Assembly: GCF_900094595.1 (NCBI RefSeq)
Contig: NZ_FMAD01000012.1
Location: 120,229 to 184,228 of the forward strand
DNA length: 64,000 bases
Direction: 5' to 3'
Origin: Cupriavidus alkaliphilus
GTDB lineage: Bacteria; Pseudomonadota; Gammaproteobacteria; Burkholderiales; Burkholderiaceae
In this document: positions 49,373 to 58,121 of the stretch, one piece after another
Layout of the letters: each line of letters starts with the position of its first letter
How positions within the stretch are numbered: the first letter of the stretch is position 1
Position numbers and translations under genes: made by a program
Notes under the pieces: generated by a model
Told to the model about the DNA's origin: nothing
The model's database searches: none
What the model saw: only the letters and a program-made list of their open reading frames with translations

Positions 49373-50050
49373 TCAGTACGGCACGGCCACGCCGTTCTCG
49401 ATCCTGACGCGATCGCCGATGCGCATCTGGTAGGCATTGGACTGGGTCAGCGTCAGGTAGGCGTTGTCGCTGGTGCGCACGCGCACGCGGTAGGCCGGGG
49501 CACTGGTGCCGGTCCGCTTCTCGACCTCGTTGCCGGCCACCGCGCCCACCACGGCGCCGCCGATGGTTGCCACGGTATTGCCGCGCCCGCCGCCCACCTG
49601 GTGGCCCAAAAGCCCGCCGACGATGCCGCCGACCACGGCGCCCGCGCCGCTGGTCGATGGCGGCTGGCCCGGCACCACCTCGATGCCCTCGACCCAGCCG
49701 TAGCGCACGCCGTAGGCCTGGTTGCCGTAGCCGTTGCCATAGCTGCCGTCCTGGTACGACGGCTGGGGATACGGCTGCTGCGGATACGAAGACTGCGGGT
49801 AGTCCTGCTGCGGATAGCCTTGCTGCGGGTAACCCTGTTGCGGATAGCCCTGCTGCGCCGGGTAACCGCTGATGGTGGTGCCGCTGCCGTAGCCAGTGCT
49901 GCCGTAGCCAGTGCTGCCGTAGCCGGTGTTGCCGTAGCCCCCGCCATACCCTGCGCCATAGCCGTTGTCGTAGCCATACGGCGTGGCACACCCGGCCAGC
50001 GCACCGGCGCCAAGCACCGCAAGCACAACCGAACGAAGGGGGATGGACAT
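49373..50050 (-). CDS. Glycine-zipper 2TM-domain lipoprotein with Tyr/Gly/Gln-rich repeats
   Basis: This 225-residue lipoprotein has lipobox 'ALAGC' (C21), a repeat tract ('GYGSTGYGSTGYGS', then 'GYPQQGYPQQGYPQQ') across about 25-105, and a SlyB/Rick_17kDa-type glycine-zipper hairpin ('GAVVGGIVGGLLGHQVGGG', 'TIGGAVVGAVAGNEVE'), ending in 'YRVRVRTSDNAYLTL'. It is an outer-membrane lipoprotein by family analogy. The repeat tract sits before the zipper and is unusually long. It converges on the acyl-CoA synthetase gene with 3 bp between stops. Confidence 0.85.
   Translation of the reverse strand: MSIPLRSVVLAVLGAGALAGCATPYGYDNGYGAGYGGGYGNTGYGSTGYGSTGYGSGTTISGYPAQQGYPQQGYPQQGYPQQDYPQSSYPQQPYPQPSYQDGSYGNGYGNQAYGVRYGWVEGIEVVPGQPPSTSGAGAVVGGIVGGLLGHQVGGGRGNTVATIGGAVVGAVAGNEVEKRTGTSAPAYRVRVRTSDNAYLTLTQSNAYQMRIGDRVRIENGVAVPY
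49773..49940 (-). repeat. Two sets of 15-bp tandem repeats in the glycine-zipper gene
   Basis: Around 49773-49862 a 15-bp unit (consensus CTGCTGCGGATAGCC) encodes GYPQQ. At 49886-49940 a second unit, GCCGTAGCCAGTGCT, occurs twice exactly (49886-49900 and 49901-49915) and once changed, encoding STGYG. All units keep frame, so copy changes would alter length only. Confidence 0.75.
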
Positions 50051-50181
50051 GTCAGGACTCCTGCGCGCTGCGCGTGTTGGGGAATGCGCGCGAGTCTAGG
50101 GCCGCCGCCGGCCAGCGGGTGTCACCGGAGCTTGTGATTGGTAACCGCCTGTAACGGCCTGCGATGCCGCCGCGGCGATGG

Positions 50182-50640
50182 TCAGCCGCGCTCCGCGCCG
50201 TCGTCGTTGAACTGCGTGATGCGGGCCACGCGGAACGCGCCGCGCAGCGATTCGAGTTCGGTCCGGTGCAGCATGGCCAGGCGGTTCAGGTAGCGCTCGC
50301 CCTTGGCGGTCAGGTGCACCTGCACCACGCGGCGGTCTTCGGGGTTGAGGCGCCGCTTGACCAGCCCGGCAGCCTCGCAGCGATTGACCAATGCCACCAC
50401 GCCGTGCTGCTTGGCCTGCAGGCGCTCGGCCAGTTCGCCGATCGAGGCCCAGTCCTTGTCGGCGCAGCCGCGGATATGCAGCAGCAACAGGTATTGCTGC
50501 ACCGTCAGCCCTTCCTCGCGCGCCGCGTCTTCCGAAAACCGCAGGAAGCGGCGCAGCTGGTAGCGGAAGTCGGACAGTGCCTCGAAGTCGGCCTTGGTAA
50601 GCGGAGCGGGATGCGGCGACGAGGCGGACTTGCTGGGCAT
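50182..50640 (-). CDS. MarR-family transcriptional regulator
   Basis: This 152-residue MarR protein has the winged helix core 'WASIGELAERLQAKQHGVVALV' (in part, about 66-87), the wing 'LVKRRLNPEDRRVVQVHLTAKG' and 'RYLNRL'. The first helix region 'ALSDFRYQLRRFLRFSEDAARE' is normal. No sensing cysteine stands out. The start at ATG 50640 fits the family length; the ribosome-binding site is weak. It lies alone between the glycine-zipper gene and the divergent yggT-like gene. The target is unknown. Confidence 0.85.
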   Translation of the reverse strand: MPSKSASSPHPAPLTKADFEALSDFRYQLRRFLRFSEDAAREEGLTVQQYLLLLHIRGCADKDWASIGELAERLQAKQHGVVALVNRCEAAGLVKRRLNPEDRRVVQVHLTAKGERYLNRLAMLHRTELESLRGAFRVARITQFNDDGAERG

Positions 50641-50829
50641 GGGCGGCAAAAAAACGCGAAAGGGAATGAAGGCGCGGCAATGCGCGCAAGCCTCCGGGCG
50701 GGGCGCTCGCAATTATAGGGGCCGCACGGCACACCGGCAGCCGATCCCGCTTTGCGCCGTGCACGCGCCCGGCTATGGCAGAATCTGTGCGGTTGCAGAC
50801 ACCTTCACCCGTCACCGGAAAACGCACCG

Positions 50830-51390
50830 ATGTTCTCGGAAATCGCTCTCTTCTTGCTGGATACCGTCTTTACCCTGTTCGGCATGGCGCTGCTGCTGCG
50901 CGTCTGGATGCAGCTGACGCGGCTGCCCACGCGCAACCCGGTCTCGCAGGGCGTGTTCCAGATCACCGACTGGCTGGTGCGGCCGCTGCGCCGGATCATC
51001 CCCGGCGTGGGCGGCATCGACTGGGCCACGATCCTGGCCGCCTGGCTGACCGCGGTGGTGTTCCTGGCGCTGGTCGCGCTGATCAGCGGCATCGACCTGC
51101 CCGGCTTCGTGCCCGCCATGCTGCTGACTGCCGTGCTCTATGTGCTGAAGTGGTCCATCAGCCTGGTGATGTGGGTCACGCTGCTGATGGCGATCCTGTC
51201 GTGGGTCAACCCGCATTCGCCGATCACTCCGGCCATCGACCACCTGACCGCGCCGGTGCTGCGCCCGATCCAGCGCGTGGTGCCGCGCCTGGGCGGCTTC
51301 GATATCTCGCCGCTGGTGCTGTTCGTGATTGCGCAGATCCTGCTGATGGTCCTTGCCCGGCTGGGCGCTGGCATCATCGGCCTGCACTGA
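50830..51390 (+). CDS. YggT-family membrane protein
   Basis: This 186-residue integral membrane protein has two YGGT repeats, each with hydrophobic segments: 'IALFLLDTVFTLFGMALLLR' (5-24) with 'NPVSQGVFQITDWLVRPLRRIIP', and 'WSISLVMWVTLLMAILSWVN' with 'HLTAPVLRPIQRVVP'. YggT proteins are linked to osmotic or potassium adaptation and to division-site gene clusters in other bacteria; the biochemical role is poorly known. It stands alone here, unlike the common proC-yggT pair. Confidence 0.88.
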   Translation: MFSEIALFLLDTVFTLFGMALLLRVWMQLTRLPTRNPVSQGVFQITDWLVRPLRRIIPGVGGIDWATILAAWLTAVVFLALVALISGIDLPGFVPAMLLTAVLYVLKWSISLVMWVTLLMAILSWVNPHSPITPAIDHLTAPVLRPIQRVVPRLGGFDISPLVLFVIAQILLMVLARLGAGIIGLH

Positions 51391-51438
51391 CGGAATCCGC
51401 GGCGCAGGACCGGCGCCACGCCTTCACCGACTGCGCCC

Positions 51439-52425
51439 TCAACCCGCGGTGCGCGCCTCGCCCGGCGCGAGCCCGTCCGCGGCGGCATCCAGCCCGGCCT
51501 CCCGCGCCGTCTCGGCGTCCCCCTCCGGCGGCAACTCCGACACCATCATCGATTCGATCGCTTCCATGAAGGCGCGCACCTTGCGCGGCTGCAGGCGCCG
51601 GTCCGGCAGCAGCGCGAACACGCGCAGCGGCGGCAGCGGATAGTCAGGCAGCACGCGCACCAGCCGCCCCTGTGCGACCTCGGCCTCGCAATAGATCACC
51701 GACAGCCGCGCGATGCCCAGCCCCGCCAGCGCGCCCTGCAGGCGCAGTTCGGCGTTGTGGGTCTGCATGCGCGGGCGGATCGGCACCGATACGGTCTGGT
51801 CGTCGCGGGTGAATTCCCACACCGTGTCGCCAGGCGTGGTCAGGGTCGGCATATTGGCCAGGTCTTCCGGGCGCAGCTGCGCCGGCAGGCTGGCCGCCAG
51901 CGCCGGCGCGGCGAACAGGCCGCGTTCGACGTGGTAGATCCGGCGCGCCACCGTGCCCGAATCAGGCAGGTCGGCGTCGACGATGACAAAGGCCACGTCG
52001 AAGCCGTCGCGGATCGGATCGACCAGGCCCTGGGTGATTTCCACCGCCACATCCAGCGCGGGGTGTGCCGCCAGCGTGCGGCAGATCACGCCGCCGAGCT
52101 GCTGCGCGCCGAATTCATAAGGCGTGGCGATGCGCAGCACGCCCTGCACGCGCTCTTCGCGCGCCAGTGTTTCCTGGCGGATCTCGCGCAGCCGCGCGAA
52201 CAGCGGCGCGACGTCGCGATAGACCGCCTTGCCGGCATCGGTGAGACGCATGCGGCGCGTGGTGCGCTCCAGCAGCTTGGCGCCGATGGCGGTTTCCAGC
52301 CGCGCGACCGCGGCCGACACGCGCGACTTGGGGCAGTCGAGCTGCTCCGCCGCGGCCGTGAACGTGCCCTGCTCGACCACGCAGCAGAACGCCTCCCAGT
52401 CATTCCATTGGATTGTTTCGTTCAC
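51439..52425 (-). CDS. LysR-family transcriptional regulator (CrgA-like group)
   Basis: This 328-residue regulator has the LysR helix-turn-helix 'GTFTAAAEQLDCPKSRVSAAV' (in part) and 'KLLERTTRRMRLTDAG', typical of the group that includes many MFS-linked regulators, followed by the effector domain ('LRIATPYEFGAQQLGG'). GTG 52425 is preferred because GGGA lies upstream; a TTG at 52446 would add seven residues. The C-terminal 30 residues form a variable Ala/Glu-rich tail. It is divergent from the MFS transporter gene at 52487 (61 bp), which is its likely target. Confidence 0.88.
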   Translation of the reverse strand: MNETIQWNDWEAFCCVVEQGTFTAAAEQLDCPKSRVSAAVARLETAIGAKLLERTTRRMRLTDAGKAVYRDVAPLFARLREIRQETLAREERVQGVLRIATPYEFGAQQLGGVICRTLAAHPALDVAVEITQGLVDPIRDGFDVAFVIVDADLPDSGTVARRIYHVERGLFAAPALAASLPAQLRPEDLANMPTLTTPGDTVWEFTRDDQTVSVPIRPRMQTHNAELRLQGALAGLGIARLSVIYCEAEVAQGRLVRVLPDYPLPPLRVFALLPDRRLQPRKVRAFMEAIESMMVSELPPEGDAETAREAGLDAAADGLAPGEARTAG

Positions 52426-52486
52426 CGGACAATGTTTCCCTGACAACCTGTAGTTCTCGACGGTGGGCCTACATTATGCTTGAGCG

Positions 52487-54097
52487 ATGCAACAAACGCC
52501 TGTCCTGGCTGGATCGGACGCGCCAGCCCCCGCCATTCCAGCCATTCCCGCCCCAGCCGCCCTCGGCACCACTACCTCCAAGCGCCCGCGCATGCAGATC
52601 GCCAGTCACCCCGAGATGGGTCACTGGCGTCTTTCATTGTTCGGTCTGACGCTCGGTCTGGTGACCGGCATCGACTTCTCGTCCACGCTGATGATGGGCG
52701 TGGCCAGCCAGCATATCCAGGGCGGGGTCGGCGCCGCGCCGGAAGACTACCTGTACGCGATCTCGGCCTACGCCGCCACCGCGGTGCTGATGAACATGGT
52801 GCTGGACCAGGTCGCGCGCCGCATCACGTACAAGCGCTTCACCATGGTGTCGCTGCTGGTGTTCATCGCCGGCTCGCTGATTTGCGCGGAGTTTGCCAGC
52901 CCGGCCGGCCTGATCACCGGCAAGGCGGTGCAGGGGCTGGGCGCGGGCGGCCTGTTCGCGGCCTCGCGCATCCTGGTGCAGCTGGTGTCGACGCCGGCCG
53001 AGCGCGCCCCGCTGATGCTGCGCTTCGGCGGCGGCGCGTTCTCGATGCTGGCGATCACGCCGTGGCTGACCAGCATCTTCCTGGACGATATCGGCTGGCG
53101 CGCGGTGTTCCTGTTCCAGGCCGGCATTGCGCTGCCGGTGCTGTTGTCGGTCGCGCTGACCTACCCCGCGCGCGCGCCGCGCGATCCGCATCCGCCGGTG
53201 TCGACGCTGGACTGGCCCGCGGCCATCGCCGCCGCGCTGGGCGCGCTGGTGTTCCTGCATACGCTGCAGGAAATGCGCTACACGCGCTTCTTCAGCTCGC
53301 TGGAGATGCCGCTGGCCGCGCTGTGCGGCGTGGCGCTGTTTGCCTTCAGCGGCTGGCGGCTGTATCGCCATCCGGACCCGTGGATCGACTTCTCGCGCCT
53401 GGCGGGGCGCCAGTACCTGTACGGCCTTGGCTTCTACACCCTTTACTACCTGCTGTCGTCGGCGTGGTCGTTCCTGCTGCCGACGCTGACGCAGACCGGC
53501 CTCGGGCTGACCTTCCGCACCACCTGCATGCTGCTGTCGACCAGCGGCACGGTCTCCGCCATCGGCGCCATCGTGATCACGCTGGGCATGGCGCTGGTGT
53601 TCCGCAAGCGGCGCGTGATCGCGATCGGCTTTGTCGTCTACGCCTGCGCGGCGATGCTGCTGTCGACCCGGCTAATGCCGGGCGCGCCGGACTACGCGCT
53701 GGTGCCGGTGGTGCTGCTCGAAGGGCTGACGCCGGTGCTGCTGATGGTGCAGGTGGCGTCGATGACCTACCTGGAAGTGCCGGTCGAGGATTTCTCGCAC
53801 GCCTACCAGTTCAAGAACGTGTGCAAGCAGATTGCCTCGGCAATGGGCACCGGGCTCGCCAGCGTCTTCATGCAGGACGGCCTGGCGCAGCACCGCACCC
53901 ACCTGGTCGAGCACATCACCCGCTTCAACCCGGTGCTGCAGATGCCCGACGCGCTGTCAGCGGCGGGACTGGCCAAGCTTTCGCAGGAAGTCGACCGGCA
54001 GGCGACGCTGCTCGCCGGCATGGACCTGCTGCATGGCTTTGCCGCGCTGTGCGTGGCGGGCGCGGTGTTCGTGCTGGCGCAGCGCAGCTTCCGCTAA
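52487..54097 (+). CDS. MFS transporter, DHA2-like (14-TM drug/metabolite exporter type)
   Basis: This 536-residue transporter has about 14 hydrophobic segments. The motifs 'GKAVQGLGAGGLFAASRILVQ' (motif C-like, in part) and 'DIGWRAVFLFQAGIALP' point to the EmrB/QacA-like DHA2 family. A Pro/Ala-rich N-terminal 35 residues precede the first segment. The adjacent divergent LysR gene suggests inducible export of a toxic or aromatic compound. ATG 52487 starts close to the LysR promoter. The substrate is unknown. Confidence 0.87.
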   Translation: MQQTPVLAGSDAPAPAIPAIPAPAALGTTTSKRPRMQIASHPEMGHWRLSLFGLTLGLVTGIDFSSTLMMGVASQHIQGGVGAAPEDYLYAISAYAATAVLMNMVLDQVARRITYKRFTMVSLLVFIAGSLICAEFASPAGLITGKAVQGLGAGGLFAASRILVQLVSTPAERAPLMLRFGGGAFSMLAITPWLTSIFLDDIGWRAVFLFQAGIALPVLLSVALTYPARAPRDPHPPVSTLDWPAAIAAALGALVFLHTLQEMRYTRFFSSLEMPLAALCGVALFAFSGWRLYRHPDPWIDFSRLAGRQYLYGLGFYTLYYLLSSAWSFLLPTLTQTGLGLTFRTTCMLLSTSGTVSAIGAIVITLGMALVFRKRRVIAIGFVVYACAAMLLSTRLMPGAPDYALVPVVLLEGLTPVLLMVQVASMTYLEVPVEDFSHAYQFKNVCKQIASAMGTGLASVFMQDGLAQHRTHLVEHITRFNPVLQMPDALSAAGLAKLSQEVDRQATLLAGMDLLHGFAALCVAGAVFVLAQRSFR

Positions 54098-54214
54098 AGG
54101 CCAGGCGGCTGGCGGGCCGGGCCTGTCCGGGCCCGGTACTGGCGCAATGTCGGCATTTCCTCTACCCTTTCGGCCTTTCCGTGCCAATCCGGCGAACCGC
54201 GCCGGGCTACGCAG

Positions 54215-55054
54215 ATGGCCAGTCCCACCGATTCCCGCCAGACCCCGCCGCCAGCATCGCCGACCGCCGACAGCGCCGCCACGCCCGAAAAGCCGAGCGA
54301 CAGCTATGTGCAGTCCTTTGCACGCGGGCTGTCGGTGATCCGCGCCTTCAACGCGCAGCACCCGGCCCAGACCCTGACCGAAATCGCCCAGGCCAGCGGC
54401 CTGACGCGCGCGGGCGCGCGCCGCATCCTGCTGACGCTGGTGGGGCTGGGCTATGTGCAGGCCGACGGGCGCCTGTTCCGGCTCACGCCCAAGATCCTGG
54501 ACCTGGGCTTTGCCTACCTGACCTCGATGCCGTTCTGGAACCTGGCCGAGCCGATCATGGAGACGCTGTCGCAGCAGGTCCATGAAAGCTGCTCGATCTC
54601 GGTGCTGGACGGCACCGAGATCGTCTACGTGCTGCGCGTGCCGGCGCGCAAGATCATGACCATCAACCTGTCGATCGGCAGCCGCCTGCCGGCGTATTGC
54701 TCGTCGATGGGACGGGTGCTGCTGGCCGGGCTGAGCGAGCCCGAGCTCGACAGCGTGCTGCGCGCCACCGAGCTGCGCGCGCGCACCGGGCGCACCGTGA
54801 CCGACGTGGACGCGCTCAAGGCGATCGTCGCCGATATCCGCCAGCGCGGCTGGGCCCTGAACGACCAGGAGCTGGAGGAAGGGCTGGTATCGCTGGCCGC
54901 GCCGATCCGCAACCGCGCCGGCCACACCATCGCCGCCATCAACATCAGCGGCCAGGCCAACCGCACCAGCGCGCAGGAAATGCTGGAGCGCTTCCTGCCT
55001 CCGCTGCTCGACGCCTCCGAGAAGATTTCCGGGCTGGTCGGGCTGCGCACCTGA
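54215..55054 (+). CDS. IclR-family regulator of the PcaR/PobR subgroup
   Basis: This 279-residue protein has an N-terminal winged helix (about 30-90: 'SFARGLSVIRAFNAQHPAQT', 'LTEIAQASGLTRAGARRILL') and an IclR effector domain ('LSIGSRLPAYCSSMGRVLLA', 'LVSLAAPIRNRAG'). The words 'ARGLSVI' and 'RLPAYCSSMGR' are close to Pseudomonas PcaR and related PobR proteins. PcaR activates pcaIJ and pcaF with beta-ketoadipate. The pca genes are 36 kb away here, with a PcaR-like site at 18792. A long Pro/Ala-rich leader precedes the HTH. The gene next to it (dioxygenase) gives no clear alternative target. Confidence 0.87.
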   Translation: MASPTDSRQTPPPASPTADSAATPEKPSDSYVQSFARGLSVIRAFNAQHPAQTLTEIAQASGLTRAGARRILLTLVGLGYVQADGRLFRLTPKILDLGFAYLTSMPFWNLAEPIMETLSQQVHESCSISVLDGTEIVYVLRVPARKIMTINLSIGSRLPAYCSSMGRVLLAGLSEPELDSVLRATELRARTGRTVTDVDALKAIVADIRQRGWALNDQELEEGLVSLAAPIRNRAGHTIAAINISGQANRTSAQEMLERFLPPLLDASEKISGLVGLRT

Positions 55055-55070
55055 GCGCAGCCGCGCCGGC

Positions 55071-55892
55071 TCAGACCACTGCGGGCAGCTCGACGCTGCC
55101 GAACTCGGCCGAGCGCGTGCCGTCCAGCGGCCGGTTGCTGGCGCCGAAATACGCGAACGCCACCGACAGCTTGACCGCATCGGACGCATTGCGGCCGGCC
55201 GCATGGAACAGCCGGCTATCGAAGCACAGCACATCGCCGCGGTGCAGCGCCAGCGGCTGCGCGGCATCCAGCAGCGGCTGGCTGGCCGGGTGCGCTTCGA
55301 TCAGGAATTCGGCGGGGTCCAGCTGTCCGGGTTCGAGCCTGGCCTGGTGCGAACCCGGGATGACGCGCAGCACGCCATTGCGCTCGTCCTCGTCGCCCAG
55401 CGCCAGCCACACCGTCACCAGTTCCGGCCGCGCAAACGACCAGTAGCGGGTATCGCGATGCCAGCCGGTCTGGCTGCCGTAGTGCGGGTGCTTGGTCATC
55501 ACGCAGTTGTGATGCGCCAGCGTGATGCGGGCGGGCTCGCCCAGCAAGGCCTGCACCACCGCCACCAGCTTCGGATCGCTGGCCCAGCGGCGGAACACCG
55601 CATCGCGCCCGTAGGCCTGGCGCAGGCGCCTGACCGTGCCGCCGCCGGCGGCGTCGCGCGTGGGCGGGGCACCCGGATAGCCGAGATCGGCCTCGAATTC
55701 CACCGGCGGCACCGCCGCGGCGAGATGCTGGCGCGTCACCGCCTCGAGCGCCGCGCACGCCGGCTCGTCGGCAAAGCCGCGCAGGATCACAAAGCCGTTG
55801 GCGTGGAAGGCCTGCACCAGGCGCGGCAGCGCGCCGGCATCGGCAGACAGGGTGGAAGCGGGCAGGTCGGCGCAGGGATCCAGCGAGGTCAT
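55071..55892 (-). CDS. Phytanoyl-CoA dioxygenase (PhyH) family protein
   Basis: This 273-residue Fe(II)/2-oxoglutarate oxygenase has the iron triad 'GWHRDTRYW' (His-x-Asp), and a distal histidine in 'SRLFHAAGRN'; the 2-oxoglutarate arginine probably lies just after. 'GDEDERNGVLRVIPGSHQ' is the typical PhyH core segment. The start ATG 55892 matches the family N-terminus, while longer frames extend across the promoter. It converges on the IclR gene (16 bp between stops). Substrates in this family range from phytanoyl-CoA to osmolytes; none can be assigned. Confidence 0.87.
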   Translation of the reverse strand: MTSLDPCADLPASTLSADAGALPRLVQAFHANGFVILRGFADEPACAALEAVTRQHLAAAVPPVEFEADLGYPGAPPTRDAAGGGTVRRLRQAYGRDAVFRRWASDPKLVAVVQALLGEPARITLAHHNCVMTKHPHYGSQTGWHRDTRYWSFARPELVTVWLALGDEDERNGVLRVIPGSHQARLEPGQLDPAEFLIEAHPASQPLLDAAQPLALHRGDVLCFDSRLFHAAGRNASDAVKLSVAFAYFGASNRPLDGTRSAEFGSVELPAVV

Positions 55893-56157
55893 TGCAGCAG
55901 GCGCGGCGCACGGCCGCGCAAAGAGGCGAAAAGAGAAACTGGGCCGCGGTGGCCCGACAGGCTCATGATGCCAGAACCGGCGCCATCTGGCGCAGGCGCC
56001 GCTTCCGCAGCCTGCCGGACCGCGCCAGGACATCGGCCGCCTGCGTACGGCAACAGACGGTAACGCATGCCGGACGCGCCGCTACAATGCGCTGGTCTTT
56101 GCCCGATAATTCCTGCATCAACCGCGTTTTTTCCAGGCCCTAGCGCCGAGGTCCCAC

Positions 56158-57084
56158 GTGACTGCACGCCCCCGCATCGTCGCTTCGCTGGCCGAGGCCC
56201 GGGCCCAGCTGGGCCGCATTGTCCTTGGCAAGCCTCAGCAGGTGCGGCTAGCGCTGGCCTGCATGCTGGCACGCGGCCACCTGCTGCTGGAAGACGTGCC
56301 GGGTGTGGGCAAGACCACGCTGGCGCATGCGCTGGCGCGCACGCTGGGGCTGCACTACCAGCGCGTGCAGTTCACCAGCGACCTGTTGCCGGCCGACCTG
56401 ATCGGGGTTTCGGTCTTTGTCCGCGATGCCGGCGAATTCCGCTTTCACCGCGGCCCCGTGTTCGCGCAGGTGGTGCTGGCCGACGAGATCAACCGCGCAC
56501 CGCCCAAGACCCAGAGCGCGCTGCTTGAGGCGATGGCCGAGGGGCAGGTGACCCATGACGGCGCCACGCACGCGCTGCCGTCGCCGTTTTTCGTGATCGC
56601 CACGCAGAACCCGCTGGAGCAGATCGGCACCCATGCGCTGCCCGAATCCCAGCTGGACCGCTTTACCATGCGGCTGTCGCTGGGCTACCCCGACCCCGCC
56701 TTCGAGCGCGTGCTGTACCTTGGCGGCGCCAGCGCGGCGGAACTGCCGCCGGTGATGGATGGCAGCCAGGTGCTGGCGCTGCAGGAAGCGGCCGCGCAGG
56801 TGTACGCCAGCCCGGCGCTGGTCGATTACGCGCTGGCGCTGGTGCAGGCCACGCGCAGCCACGGCGGCTTTGCCGCGGGACTGTCGCCACGCGCCGGGCT
56901 GGCGCTGCTGGCGTGCGCGCGCGCCTGGGCGCTGCTGGCACAACGGGACCTGGTGCTGCCCGAAGACCTGCAGGCGGTGTTCATGGCCGTGGCCGCGCAC
57001 CGCCTGTTGCCGGCCGGCGCCGGTGGCCACGCCGCCGTCGACGGCCAGCTGGCCGCGCTGCTGGCCGGCGTGGCGATCCCCTGA
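56158..57084 (+). CDS. MoxR-family AAA+ ATPase
   Basis: This 308-residue ATPase has Walker A 'EDVPGVGKTT' (45-54), Walker B 'VVLADEINRAPPKTQSALLE' (about 107-126), and sensor 'VIATQNPLEQIGTHALPESQLDRF' (in part). MoxR proteins act as chaperones for DUF58/VWA proteins. The gene starts with GTG 56158 and is followed by the DUF58 gene (5-bp gap) and the transglutaminase gene, a very common order. It is cytosolic or membrane-associated. Confidence 0.95.
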   Translation: MTARPRIVASLAEARAQLGRIVLGKPQQVRLALACMLARGHLLLEDVPGVGKTTLAHALARTLGLHYQRVQFTSDLLPADLIGVSVFVRDAGEFRFHRGPVFAQVVLADEINRAPPKTQSALLEAMAEGQVTHDGATHALPSPFFVIATQNPLEQIGTHALPESQLDRFTMRLSLGYPDPAFERVLYLGGASAAELPPVMDGSQVLALQEAAAQVYASPALVDYALALVQATRSHGGFAAGLSPRAGLALLACARAWALLAQRDLVLPEDLQAVFMAVAAHRLLPAGAGGHAAVDGQLAALLAGVAIP

Positions 57085-57089
57085 GCGCC

Positions 57090-58121
57090 ATGGCGGCGCG
57101 CAAGGGCGTGCTCGGCGGCGTGCCACGCCTCGCCCGGCGCCGCGCCGCAAGCCGGCGCCCTGCCGGCGGTGCGGGCGGCGTGGTGATGCTGGACCGCCGC
57201 CATCTCTACATCCTGCCCACCCGCGGCGGCGTCGGTTTTGCGGTGGTGCTGGCCGCGATGCTGATGACCTCGCTGAACTACAACATCAGCCTGGGTTTTG
57301 CGCTGACCTTCATGCTCGCCGGTATCGGCATGTCATGCATGTGGCTGGCCTACCGTAACCTGCTTGACCTCGCCGTGGCCGCGGGGCCGGTGGCGGCGGT
57401 CCATGCCGGGCACGACGCCGTGTTCCACCTGCGCGTCGACAGCCGTGGCGGCGACGCGCGCATCGGCATCGAGGCCCGCTTGTCCGCCATGCCGGAAGTC
57501 GCCGCCGCAACGCTGACGCTGGATGCCAATGCCAGCGGCATGCTGGCGCTGCACGTGCCAGCGCCGCGCCGCGGCCGTCTGGCGCTGCCGCGCGTGACGA
57601 TTGCCAGCCGCTTTCCGTTCGGCCTGTTCCATGTCTGGAGCCACGCGGACCTGGAATTGTCGACGCTGGTCTACCCCGCGCCGGAAGCCGACGCCCCGCC
57701 GCCGCCGCCCGCGCACCGCCCCGACGATGACGACGACGCGCACGCTGCCCCCAGCACAACGCACAGCGACGACGGCATCGACCAGTTGCGCCGCTACCGC
57801 AGCGGCGACCCGCTGCACCGCATCGCCTGGAAGCACAGCGCGCGCACCGGCCGATGGCTCAGCCGCGCCGGCGATCCGCCGCGGCAGCCGGCGCGCTGGC
57901 TGGACTGGCACGCGCTGCCCGCCGGCATGGAGGCCGAGGCCCGGCTGTCGCGCCTGTGCGCGTGGCTGCTTGCCGCCGGCGACGAGGCCGAGATTGGCCT
58001 GCGCCTGCCCGGCGTCGAACTGCCGCCGGCGCGCGGCGCCAGCCACCGGCGCGCGTGCCTCGAGGCGCTGGCCTTGTGGCCACAGCGGCCTGGCACGCAC
58101 CGCGCTGTGGAACACGCATGA
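57090..58121 (+). CDS. DUF58 membrane-anchored protein
   Basis: This 343-residue protein has two hydrophobic segments near 45-90 ('FAVVLAAMLMTSLNYNISLG', 'FALTFMLAGIGMSCMWLA') and the DUF58 core 'DQLRRYRSGDPLHRIAWKHSARTG' (cited in part, near 232-255). DUF58 proteins lie beside MoxR and transglutaminase genes and are thought to be handled by MoxR. An acidic His/Asp-rich insert (about 203-228) precedes the core. The start ATG 57090 is five bases after the MoxR stop, and the stop overlaps the next ATG. Confidence 0.9.
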   Translation: MAARKGVLGGVPRLARRRAASRRPAGGAGGVVMLDRRHLYILPTRGGVGFAVVLAAMLMTSLNYNISLGFALTFMLAGIGMSCMWLAYRNLLDLAVAAGPVAAVHAGHDAVFHLRVDSRGGDARIGIEARLSAMPEVAAATLTLDANASGMLALHVPAPRRGRLALPRVTIASRFPFGLFHVWSHADLELSTLVYPAPEADAPPPPPAHRPDDDDDAHAAPSTTHSDDGIDQLRRYRSGDPLHRIAWKHSARTGRWLSRAGDPPRQPARWLDWHALPAGMEAEARLSRLCAWLLAAGDEAEIGLRLPGVELPPARGASHRRACLEALALWPQRPGTHRAVEHA

